Positions 13,001 through 24,544 of a stretch of 64,000 nt of DNA are shown piece by piece (position 1 is the first letter of the stretch; each line of letters starts with the position of its first letter). This DNA comes from Paramacrobiotus metropolitanus (Eukaryota; Tardigrada; Eutardigrada; Parachela; Macrobiotidae). Both the position numbers and the translations under genes were made by a program. Where the stretch lies: NCBI RefSeq assembly GCF_019649055.1, contig NW_026570226.1, forward strand, positions 2,356,001-2,420,000, in the 5' to 3' direction. Under the pieces are notes generated by a model. That model made no database searches. It worked only from the letters and a program-made list of their open reading frames with translations, and was not told where the DNA came from.

Positions 13001-15515
13001 TGGATTACCCTGCCACTGGGCGGGTGATGTCGTATAGTGAAATATCGAAAATTATGAGCACGGTACGCACTTCAATCTCACATCCAGAATGAAACATTCA
13101 TTTTAAAAGCCAAAGTACAGTATACCTAGTTTAGGCGCGGGGACTACGTCACACTAATATCAACGCAACATTCGGATTATGCTTAGAAAAACCATGCATA
13201 GTGGAGGATTATGTGAGTCGAGGTTCCCTGGCGGATTTCCTAGCGGATGCCCATCGAATGGACAGTGAACTTATGCTGTCCTTCATCACCGATTTAACCC
13301 TGGTAAAATTTTCCCTAAATTATCTGAAAGCACAGTTATTTCTTTGCTAAAATTTTTGCTAGAAAAATCAGTTTTAACATCACCTGTGTAATTTTGCCGA
13401 CAGGGTTTGCATTTCCTCCACAAATCGGCGCTGCATTTTCATGGCAGTCTCCGGTCGACCAAATGCTTACTCAACCAATGGTTTTCACTACGCATCGGCG
13501 ACTGTTTGAACGACAAAATCAACGGTGCTTCGCTACGGGTTAGTGCGCGTGCCAACCAAAATGTGGTCTATGCCAGAAAGCTCCTGTGGACCGCACCAGA
13601 AGTACTGCGGAAAGACAAGCCCAAGAGTGCCGCTTCCGATATTTATTCTTTGGGCATTATGACCCATGAGATTCTCTATCAACTTGGACCGTTTACGCTG
13701 GGTCCGGTGGCTGACATCTCTCGCTTGGCAGCCCTCGGTAGAAAATTGTTAAATATTTTTAATTAAATTTTAATAACATTCTTTAGTCAGATACACATTA
13801 TAAATGAATAATTTACGCTGTATATTTACGTGATCCCTGGAAAACCATTACAAATTATCAGGAGTAAGGCTAACTGCAAAATTTCCCAGAGTATGTTTTC
13901 GATGATCCTTTCAGATGTCATCACCAAGGTCAAACAAACCACTGCAGCTGACCGCATGTTTCCCTGCCGTCCGTTCGTGCCGGTGCTGACCGGCTCCGCA
14001 CAGACAGACCGACTAGTCAGACTAATGCAGCAGTGTTGGGACGAACAGCCGGAATGTCGGCCAAAAATCGCACAGATTAAACAAAGTATCAGCAACATCT
14101 TACAAGTGGAGAGTTTAGACACGGCAGCGTCCCTGATTGATCGCTTGATCAAACGCCTGGCCAGCTATCACGCTGAGCTGGAACACTTGGTCACAGAGCG
14201 CACCCAAGAATATGTAGCCGAAAAACGAAAAAGCGATTTAATCCTGCTAGAGATCTTTCCAAAGTACGTACATATTACCAAGTTCTGCAACGCTAACGCT
14301 TTCTTGAATGTACAAGGTGTTCGTGCACGTACAGACCGTACGTACTCTGTACAATTTCAGGGGGTATGGTCTTTTCACCACAACTTTTATTGCTCGTTAC
14401 GCAACCAATTTATTCTTTGTTTATAGAAGTACTAATGCAGTAATTGTAAGAGCATGTGAGAGTAAGTGTTCAAAAACCGTGGCATCGTGGCTCGAAAACC
14501 GGCTTCTAGGTGTAGGCTGGAACACCTGGTTTGATTTTGTGACTAAACTGGGCCTCGACATCTCCATTAAATTATTGATCAGCTGGTCTACCGGCTTAAC
14601 GTTACAATCGAAAAAACGTTGCAAACAAAATTTTGGAATTTTAATAGTTAAGTTCATTTGGCAGGTCGGTGTTCGAACGGTTGCGCTGTGGTATTTTCGT
14701 GACGCCAGAGATTTACGACAGCGCCACGGTTATGTTTTGCTCCGTTCTGGGATACGAGCAGGTTTTAGCTACGGACTCCGTCGCCAGGTTCACTGAGCTA
14801 CTGGATAAAGTCTACACGGCATTTGACTTGGCGCTGCGCTCTTTCGATGCTTACAAAATGGAGACCATCGGAGTAACATATATGGTAACCACTAATATTT
14901 TTAAAAGATTACAAGATTTAATAAGAAGTAAACAATTACAGGTTGTTAGCGGAGTGCCAGATCGCAACGGTCACCGGCACTGCGAAGAAATCTGCCGAGT
15001 GGCGCTGCAGTTCCGTGCGCTCTTTCTGAAACTGTATTTTAACGGACCAATCCAGCTACGATGTGGAATCGATTCCGGTGCACAAGAAAAAGCAATCTTT
15101 AGTAAAAAACGTAATGTATTTTTTATCGGTTGAACCCGTAATAGGACCAGTTGCGGCTGGAATCGTCGGACAGAAGCGACCGCGATACTGTTTGTAAGTT
15201 TGTTGCTGACCGTTCCCTGACAATTATCACAGTAAGTTTAAGAAAAACGTTTTATTAACATCGTGTTTCGTTATTTTGATAGATTTGGTGACACCATCAA
15301 CTGCGCCTCGCGTATGGATAGCAGCGGTACTGGCGGATTTATACATCTTAGTGAGACGGCCGCTGATTTGGCGGCATGTGCCGGACTGCGTGTCCGCCCT
15401 CGTGGCACGGTTTCTATCAAGGTACATTACGCCAGCAATGTTTTAGGAACAATTTTTTTCCGACACGTTCATCTGTAGGGCAAAGGTGAAATGCGGACGT
15501 TTTATCTGGATTGAC
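10002..15515 (+). CDS. Receptor guanylyl cyclase, catalytically degenerate, 19 exons
   Basis: Exons: 10002-10320, 10403-10469, 10855-11177, 11290-11333, 11406-11444, 11655-11759, 11817-11951, 12019-12069, 12167-12346, 12525-12730, 12798-13062, 13135-13302, 13404-13737, 13915-14263, 14665-14884, 14942-15077, 15145-15193, 15283-15421, 15480-15515. All join in phase, giving 3165 nt and 1054 aa with no stop. Order: signal peptide (1-20), ANF-receptor ligand-binding domain (20-440), DRPKCG juxtamembrane motif, one TM (about 467-488), kinase-homology domain (500-800; LRHTNINATFGLCLE, SRGSLADF, LLWTAPEVLR, SDIYSLGIMTHEIL), coiled-coil linker, cyclase domain (870-1050; YDSATVMFCSVLGY, KMETIGVTYM, YCLFGDTINCASRM). 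The two metal-binding Asp are Ser888 and Val932, while the guanine-selecting Glu and Cys and the transition-state Asn and Arg remain. By family knowledge it should not make cGMP alone. It may bind ligand and dimerise with an active cyclase. Confidence 0.9.
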
Positions 15516-16288
15516 CAAAATTTTGTATGGCAGAGTTGCCTGAATAGGCGCTCAAGAATTAATTTGGAGTTCACTAGAAATCGTCACGGCAGACATTATG
15601 GCTTCGATTTTTGAACGTTTGTGAATAACTTAATTAATTATTTGCGGCACAGCAAGCTCGGAAGGGTTGGTCTGTTAGTAAAGAAACGATACAAGTACAG
15701 AACGACACACGGTAAACGAAATAAAAGGCAACATGTCACAGTTCTTAAAGTTTAGCATGGAGCGCAGCTGCTTGACTTTACTTTGTACGAGTACATTAGT
15801 TGCAGATAAATGTAAAATAGAAATTATGGTAGTACTCGTATGATGGCACAAGTCTTGGTCATGATATTTAACCTTTCATGTTAAACTTTGAGATGATGAA
15901 ATTACATAACACTGAGATGTTACATAACACTGACATATTAATTAACTCTGAGATGATGAAATTAATCCAGTTTAGTACTTATATTGCTAATTGTTTTAAA
16001 ATAATTCGGCCATAAAGTAATCTTCACAGGTTAACAGTCATGCACCTTATGCTTAACCATATCACGGTATATGTCTGTGACTCGGAAAAGGTGAGTTGTG
16101 AATTTGTGGCCCACTTGTAGTCTACTGGATATGTGAAAACTTTAAACGCGCTTACAAGGAAGAAGTCACGCTATTTAAATGTTGTTCTTAAAACGTTACA
16201 AAAATATGATGCATTCTTCGATGAAAGCCATACAATGTGCTTGATTCAATATACCCGTCAAATGAGCGTTCATGCTGATCTCAACTCA
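15516..16288. other. Intergenic with short direct repeats
   Basis: Around 15888-15965 the segments TTACATAACACTGAGATG / TTACATAACACTGACAT and two copies of GAGATGATGAAATTA form a small local duplication. No gene was seen. This is the tail-to-tail region between the cyclase and monooxygenase copy A. Confidence 0.4.
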
Positions 16289-19200
16289 CTAAAGTGCCCT
16301 TATTCGCATGTATCGGTGTCTTTTGCAACCCATCGGCTCAAACACCGGCGGATTGTCATTAGGAATCGGTGTCAGAATCCCCTGAAAAGTCAACCGTCAT
16401 TCCGGTTATCCTCGAAAATTTTCTAACGGTAGCTATTCCGCACCTGTACATTGCAGATACCCAGGTAGTTAGCGCCTTTGGTGAAGAAATCTTGCAGCGG
16501 TTTGACGTCGGCTTCGCTCCACGTGCGGCTACTGAAATACTTTTGCGCCTGCGGCTGCAGGTGTTTGACCATAAGGCGGCGTGCTGGCATCAGATCACTG
16601 GTACCGCTCATGAGAATATTCGCCATTTCCGGCGTCAGTTTTGGTCGAAACGCCGATCTATTTGAATTACAAAGGAAAGGGCTGTGAATGCTGTTTTGTT
16701 CTTTACTATGTGATTGGCGTACTGGTTGGGGCGGGGCTGCGACATCAAGGCCAAATAATCCGGAACACGAAATCGCGTTCCACAGACCTTTAGCGCGGAT
16801 TTAGGATAGTAATTGAGGAAGGCTAAGCACATTTCCTCCATAGAACCCTCTCCGCCCTTCAACAAAATAAAAAAAATTTGCAGTTTGGAAATTCATTTCG
16901 AATTTCAACATACAAATACGGGCTGAATATCGTTCTCCGTGGTAAAATTGCATTCTACCACAATCCGATCACCCTGAAAGAAAATAGAGCCAATAGAGCG
17001 AACAGTATGCCAAGACATGTGCCTATTGTCTGGTGCACTTACAGGAAGAAATTTCCTGAACGGCATGACAGGCCGCGTTGCTTGGAGGTTGAAATCATAC
17101 TTCAGGTTAGCGTCAATGAGTGGCAGTTCTTTGGAGCCGCGGAAGTGCCGTACCACGCCACTCAGACCTAGCGAACAATGAATATCACTAAACTCAATAA
17201 AATACTGTATGAATAATAGTGTTGCTAATAGAATAGTGTTGCCCAAAGGTGTGGCGAATATGTATACCTCTTGTATGCATGTGAATAACGCTGGAGAAAA
17301 TTGTGATGCCTTCTTTGGGAAACTACACAAAAAAGGCACAGTTAGCAAAATTGAATTCCCAGTGACTACTGAATAACGCTGCCGGGTGTACTTACCAATT
17401 CGGTACAATTATTCACGCATTGTCCTTGGACAGTAAAGACTTTCTGTCCTGGAGGCAACGTCATAGTAACTACAGAAAGAAATTAATAAAAGAAAACTAC
17501 AGCGGGAATGTGTGTCTTTCATAATTTTTCAAATACTTGCTCGAACTCACAGTCTAATCCAAGCAAGCCGGTCATCAGTGTTCCCATATCGTACTGGCGC
17601 AGTTGATCGCTTAAATGGTAGATCATTCCCGAATTGTCAACGAATGCTGCAGCGCAGAAAGGCAGCGCCAATGTCAGAATCAGTTCTGTTGTGAATACAC
17701 TCGACATATCCCATACATACATCGGCGTTCCGGGTTGTTGTAATGCAACTGTACAAGCACATATTTCCCCGACATTTCCGGTCCCCACGGTTGGCCGGTT
17801 TCTTTGGGATACGGATTAACGTCCTTTTAACAAAAGCAGAGTTATTCAGAACAAGATAACTTCAACGCATCCAGAAATTTCCGGGCGCTCACGGCCTCAC
17901 ATACTAGTTGCCTCTTTCGCAAATTCTTTGTTTTATTCGTAACAACGGATTACAAGCTGAACAAGGAAGTTAGTGATGCATGTTAAGCACTCACAGCCTG
18001 TCCCATGGCCCAGGCACCCAGTAGGTTAGGGCAGTACTTCATCATGAACGTCGAACCATCAGTGGGACTGCAGGGAAATTTGCCCTTGATCAGTTCCGGT
18101 TCATCTTTAGGAATATCATTGCACGAATATACCAGCATGTGATGGATGTAGGGCAAATTTTCCTTGTCCAGCAACGGTTGGGTCTGAAAAGGGCATAATT
18201 AAAATCAATCTCATCTAAAATCAATCAAAGAATTCCTGGGTGCAACATACCGCAATAGCGTGATATTTTTTATCCAGCGTCGGCACTTTCTGTACTGCAC
18301 AGTAGTACACCGTATCCAAATCGCCCGTAATTGAAACCTGCCAAGAAAAGTGTATTGACAACATCTCAGAAACCAGTAAGTAATTTTTATAGGATTTTCA
18401 ATTCCGCTTGATAATTTGCGCTCGTATTATACCTATGTATTGTATGTACAAATCTATCGGATAGATTTGTTTGCCGGTAAAATAACTACAGATATTTTAA
18501 CTCGTGTTTACAGAATACGTACATTGCCGATAGTGAACTGTAGCTTTTTGCTCCCCGCTCCATCTAGCTGTAAAGCGCTCTTCCCGTCCGGTGTCCGATC
18601 GCCTTCCGCTGTGCTACTGGCGCCCACAAAGTTGATATTTGTCGAATATTTGAACGTATGTTTAGTGATGTGCGCAGTGGGAGTGGTTGGCGGTTTGGTA
18701 TGCAGGCTGTAGATGACATGCTGCAGAGCATCCTGAACAAATGCCGACGAACATATTTGACGACATTCGTCACCAAGTCTAGTCACTAACTAAAAACGAC
18801 AATCTTACACGAAAAGGGTGATCGGCTTTGTCGCAGGTCTTCAGAAGACGCACGGCGCGGATCACGGTGTATGTGCCGTTTTTGGAACCGGCTATCTTTT
18901 GCCAGTCTTGCTGCTCGTCCAGACTTAAGTTCACCGACATTTTCAGCAAATTGGCTTGTAAATAGCGATCCTAAATTTGAAACATTTCACAAAATATAAT
19001 TTTTCACAAGCTTTTACGTGCTTTCCTACCGTGAACTAGGTAATAAACTGTAATTCCTTTCGCGCTTTCAAAAGTATACTTTTGGTAATGTTACGCAAGG
19101 CGGTTTTACCTGAACGATAACTTCATTGGTCAGATCGTCGACGTATCCGAACAGTACATCCGATTGGTCCATGCCGCCTTCGGGTGATAATCCCATGGCC

Positions 19201-19376
19201 AGCCATCCCTGTGTCGGATAAGACAGCTGTACTTCGATGTGCGTCTCATTGGTGCCCCAGCTGATCTCCACTGGGCGGTCGGGGGCGGGGCCTGTTGTTC
19301 GGCGGACGTTGATCAATTCGATAGCGTGGCCGACATGCAGCATCAAGAGGAACACACAGCAGAGGAGTGCATGCAT
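16289..19376 (-). CDS. DBH/MOXD1-like copper monooxygenase, copy A (14 exons, probable defect at exon 12 donor)
   Basis: Exons: 19376-19110, 18970-18809, 18732-18523, 18337-18251, 18183-17995, 17823-17721, 17646-17551, 17469-17396, 17322-17268, 17167-17043, 16973-16914, 16856-16707, 16657-16444, 16381-16289. Signal peptide MHALLCCVFLLMLHVGHA is followed by a DOMON domain (SWGTNETHIEVQLSYPTQGW, MGLSPEGGMDQSDVLFGY), then the two Cu2-monooxygenase domains. Copper ligands by DBH/PHM family knowledge: CuH site IHHML in exon 5 and QLHYNNP in exon 6; CuM site VIHMHTR in exon 9 and SMEEMC in exon 12. Acts on catecholamine-like or peptide substrates in the secretory pathway; the substrate is unknown. 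Exon structure and phase equal copy D except at exon 12. There the donor used in B and D is absent, and the next GT (ata|gtaaag, 4 nt later) puts exon 13 out of frame. Either the last 110 or so residues are lost or an unseen donor is used. Confidence 0.8.
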
Positions 19377-22306
19377 TTTTCGACGCTGCGCTTTTCGACC
19401 GAGCTCCAAAACTGCCGACGCGTGGAATAAAAAATAATACTAAAAACGCTTGTGGATTGTCCGTTCTCTCCTGCCAGATGGCTTACAATGAAAGCACAAG
19501 AACAACTTACGCCTGCGGATATTAAAGCTAGATAAAGCATTGTCTGTAGAAAATAACCCGGTATTTATATTGTTGTTTTCTGAATGAATACGTTTGGCTT
19601 TAATCCATGTCTTGCCAGGTTTGAACAGCTCTGAGCCACTATATAGATTGGTAATTTGGAAATGAATACATGGTGAATATGAGAACTTTAAAATGCAAAT
19701 GAAAACCAGTATTTCCGTTGTAAGTATCAAGTGCACACCAAAACACCACAGATGCACCAAAGCGAAATAGGCATAAAACTATACTTTCTGCATCGGAATT
19801 ATTTAAGCTACACACATAAGAACAATTGTAAATTGCACCCCTATTAAGGCAGCTCGCAGGAATCGCTCCTCTTGGGAACCCATCGGTCAATCACGGGCGG
19901 ATTATCCGTCATCGATCTCGAGACGTTTCCTACCGCAAATTACCACGTAAAGGAAGGCAACAATTAAGCATTGTATATTGGCTCGCATTATCGTCACGTA
20001 CCTGCGACATGCATATGCTCATGTACAGTAATTGACGCCCCTCGTGTAGAAATCATGCAGTGGTTTCGCGTCCTCTTCGCTCCAGGTGCGCGAGCTGAAG
20101 TACTTCTGCGCCTGCGGCTGTATGTTTTCCACGATGGATCGGTGAGCATCGCTCTTTTCGCTGGTACCCGACTTGAGGATTTCTGCAATTTCCGGAGTCA
20201 ATTTAGGCAGGAAGGCGGGTCTGAACAACAGTACAGTCGATTACAAAATTATAGTTATGTTAAAGTTAAATCGCTTTTTTTTAACGTACTTATCTTATTA
20301 TTGTATAATTTAATTATTTTTTGGCATTTTATTATTTGTTGTTTATGGTACAAAAGGGTTTATAATGCTTTATGCAAATTAAGTACGCTGTTGCGTACTG
20401 ATTGGGCCTTGGTTGTGCCATCATAGCCAAGTAGTCTGCAGCACGGAATTTCGTTCCGCAGGTTTTCAGTCCGGCTTTTGGATAGTACATGAGAAAAGCC
20501 AGGCACATCTCTTCCATGGACCCTTCACCGCCCTTCACAAAAAATCCCACTTATACAACTTCACGGATACTTGATTATCCACCGACAATTTCAGTTTCGG
20601 GTTAACATACAAAGACAGGTTGAATGTCGTTCTCCGTGGTAAAATTGCACTCCATAATAATCCGATCGCCCTGCATAAAATATTCAAATATTTTCCATTG
20701 CAAGCTCGATTATACCTTTAAAGAAGTGTTAGTTTCGAATATTAAAGCAGAAGCTGAGGCTCTATGAACAGCGCGTATTGATTATTAGTCCAAAAGTTGA
20801 AACAGTAATACGCTTAATTTACATTACTAATCGTAATCGATATGTGGTACCGGTACAACAGGCAATGTAATCGGCATTATGAATTCGTGCACCGGCATGC
20901 TGATTTAATTGGTGATGGCTAATGGGTACTTAATTTACCGGTAAGAATTTTCGGAATGGAAGAACCGGTTGGGCTGTCTGGTAGTCGAAATCGTAAGTAG
21001 GATTAATATCAATGATCGGCAGCTCCTGAGAACCACGCAAATGTCGCACCACGCCACTCAGACCTGTCGACCAAGCTTGTATCCTGTTTATATAATATTC
21101 TAATGCCAATCCCATTTACATACCACGGGTATGCATGTGAATCGTGCTGGAGAAAATGGTTATGCCTTTCTCTGGTAGCTGAAACGGTTATGCAGATAAT
21201 CTGTACATCGTTAGCGCTACACCTGTGCACGTAATAGAAATGTTATGCGTAATGGAAACTGACGGAATTCAGCTCCCCAGTCTTACCGAATTGGTACAAA
21301 ACTCCAGGCAATGTCCTTGAATATTGAACACTTTCTGACCCGGCGGTAAGGTCATCGTAACTACACAAGCAAATAATATTAAATATTTTCTTATCGGTTG
21401 CATTCTAAAGGCCAATGCTGCTTACAGTCTAAACTAAGGATGCCGGTTATCAATGTTCCAGAATCATACTCCCTCAGCTGATCCGTTAAGAAAAATTTCA
21501 TTCCCGAATTGTCGGCAAATGCTGGCGAATAAATTAAGCATGCGCTATTAACGCTAACTGATCACAATGCTACATTTTAACAATTACTAGGCCCACTCGT
21601 TACGCACTTTAAGTGAGTTCTGTAAGATACAGAGCCGGAAGTTCTGTAACGTTTTGACCCCACCCCTCAACGCTGACTAGACGCTCGAGGTTAAAGTGCT
21701 CTGTATCTAAAAGGAACTCTTCTGGCTCCGTTACGATACAGAACTCGCATTCTCACCAGAAGTGCAGGTTGATCTCACCAAGTGTATGCAATAACAAAAT
21801 ATTTTCCTTTACTTCTAACTTCCTTTAAATCACTAACGCCTGTCCCAACGCGTTCCGCGCTCTAGGCAACCACAGTCTTCGGATGATACAGTGCCTTTTA
21901 ACATACAAGTCTTATGAGTGATACTTCCTGTTTGAGTTCACTAGTAGCGCTGATCGTTCCAGTTTTGACATCAGTGGGTCCGCAATAAAGCGTTACACTA
22001 GCTAAAATAAAGATAAACAACGCCTGTATCGACCAGCAGTTTGTGAATAATCAATTTATGATGTGAGTACGAAACTCGCTGTGCGCTGAAACTTTCGACC
22101 ACATAACTGGAAAAATTTTAAGTTGTTGTCTCGTTGCTCTGTATCGATCGTTCTGTAAGATTAAGCGCTGTGCCATTGGTAGACCCTGTTTTACAGAACT
22201 TCGGCCACTTTATCTTATAGAACGTATTTAAAGTTCGTGGCGAGACAGGCTATTAGAGGCTGCATAGCTATAATCTGCCAGCTTTATTAAATTGTTCGGG
22301 TAAGTG

Positions 22307-22916
22307 ATCCGGTATCTGTACATGGTACCAGATTCGTGTACATTGTACATGGACGAAAACTTTCACTTTCGCGCAAACTTTTTGCACTGTATCTACCAAA
22401 CAGGTTTTTGGTACTGTTTCATGGCATTACGTTGCCAGATCATTTGTACCTTGACGTTTATCAATAGCAGATCCAGTTAGCTGTACATTTTGAATAACAG
22501 ATCACCGCATCCACCACGTGTGGCTGGACTTACACGATGAACTGTGCTGAGCGCCTTTTCGGTCAGTAGCGTACGAGCTCCATAGCTCGTAGCTCAATAG
22601 ACGGCGAAGTTCAAAACTTAAACGCTCGCATTGTGCCCGTTTCTAAACAGATACCAAGAGCGACATTTCAAAAGGTTGGGGACAAACTAAAGAATTGTTT
22701 TAGTCACAAACAAGTTGTTTTTCATGGCTCGGAATACAACATATTGTTTAGATAACTTTTGAAATTCTCTTACAGCCAAATCTCCAACTGGGTGTTGCAC
22801 GCAAAAACAGGTTTCCCGTCAGTGTATACAAATCATTTGGCTACAGTCCACAGAATGCCATGAAACAAGGCAAAATGTGTTTGGGGAGCGCGAAAGTGCA
22901 AGTTTTGGTCAGATGG
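22307..22916. repeat. Relative of the TTAA MITE, at one breakpoint of the exon 5-6 inversion
   Basis: Ends resemble those of the 751-1310 element: GGTACCAGATTCGTGTACA followed by a TTTCACTTTCGCGC block on the left, and the inverted GCGCGAAAGTG block plus AATCATTTGGCTACAG on the right. The right arm stops abruptly at 22916, exactly where monooxygenase exon 5 sequence (VYACD..) starts on the plus strand. A short matching end (GATACATGGTACCAAATTT) sits at 23380-23403, exactly where the first half of exon 5 ends on the minus strand. Confidence 0.6.
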
Positions 22917-24544
22917 GTGTACGCTTGTGACGCCATTCCAGGCGATGCACCCGAACTGGAACAAGTTAGATTCCCTTGTGATGGTTCTCCGTTTATCATG
23001 AAGTATTGTCCGGGTTTGCTGGGCGGCTGGGTTATCGGTGCTGAGGTATAGTATCTGTGATTCCGTGCGCATATTGTTCGATATTATGCTAGTGTTCCTT
23101 CGAACGGATTAACAAAATACAAAACAACTGTTTGATTCGGTGATAATTATTGTCGGTGGCTTTCGATTAAACAGGACGTGCACTGGTTCCCCAAAAAAGT
23201 CGGCCAACCCTGGGGACCGGAAATGTCAGGAAAGCTCGCATTGGTCCGGGTGCATCACAACAATCGGGAGCGTCGATGTAAGTACAGCAGTCGATTTATT
23301 TTTGTATTATACGAGTAACCTTTGTTATTGGGGAAGGGTTTTCATCTGGATTTGTTCTCAAGGGAAATGACCTGATACATGATACATGGTACCAAATTTA
23401 AGTATGATGGATGTTGGCCACGTCCCGAGGGTCCATCATCGGTTGCGTCTGTTACAAATAAGTATGTCCGGCACGCATTATTTACGCGGGATACCACGTT
23501 ACTGCAAAGCAGCTCGTCATGCAATTGCACCACGTTTTACCCCAGTGGCATGGTATTTCTTCTCGAACACGGGAATCCTCTGAATGCCGCACCAGTACAC
23601 GGTGTCCTCGTCAGCGGTTACGGAGACCTGCAGCACGGGACAAAGCTCCCTAAAGGTGGTCAAAATTCCCGAAATTCCCTTGTTAAAGGCGGCAGCTTTG
23701 AGACAGTAATGCGGACGAAACGGTAACTCGAAAGACACTCGACAAAAAAGTTGTTTTATGGAATGAGTATTTATTCAATTTACTAAGATTGTATGTATTA
23801 GAAAAGTGTTTTATGAAAAGTTGTAACGTAACGAAGTTGATACAAATAGGTAAATTTCGTATCAAAGCAATATTAAGATTCTTTTTTGTTCTTCTGTGTT
23901 TCTTCGTATTACAAGCTTGTCACGTGAAACCTCAATGCCGCAGGTGGGTAAAAGGAACTGTGTGTGATTTACTGTTACGCTGTTGCCTACTTTGCGAATA
24001 AACGATACGTTATCGTTTTCACTAACTTTAATCAAACAACCAAAAGCACCAGCAGGAAAAGGAAAGTCAAAGTTCGATAAAAATGAAAGAGGAAACAAAC
24101 GCTTATATCCGATGGAAAGTGAGTACACCAAATATACGAAAGTGCAGTCTACCGTGCAATCAGTCCGCAGCAAAGCTGGACCATAAAACTTGCAACAAAC
24201 ACTCATCCGCACACATACGCCAAATTTTATCATAAAACACAATCGCCAAACAGCATTCAGGCACGAACACAAAGATACACTTTCGGCTAATAAAATAAAC
24301 TAATAAAATAACTTGCGTCCTTGGACGACCGCTGGTATGGGATGCCGGTAATATGGTCACTGGCCGCTTGCCGGTGCCAGGTAACACACGCAATTTCACA
24401 TTGACACAGCGACAAAAGTAATACAATTTCACGAATTACGCTAAACGCCATAGCTCATACTGCAGCGCGCCAGTTAGGCTTTACACGCATTTGGCATGGC
24501 TGACGAATGCAAAATATCGGTCAAAATTATAAACTATCCATATA

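Noticed and set aside
16905-17408. 167-aa minus-strand frame in copy A
   Set aside because: It reads through exons 9-11 and introns of the monooxygenase; the conserved splice sites and paralogue D show the real exon structure.
23862-24272. 136-aa minus-strand Cys/Phe-rich frame
   Set aside because: No start context, no paralogue in A or D at this place, and no domain; it lies in intron 3 of the broken copy B.
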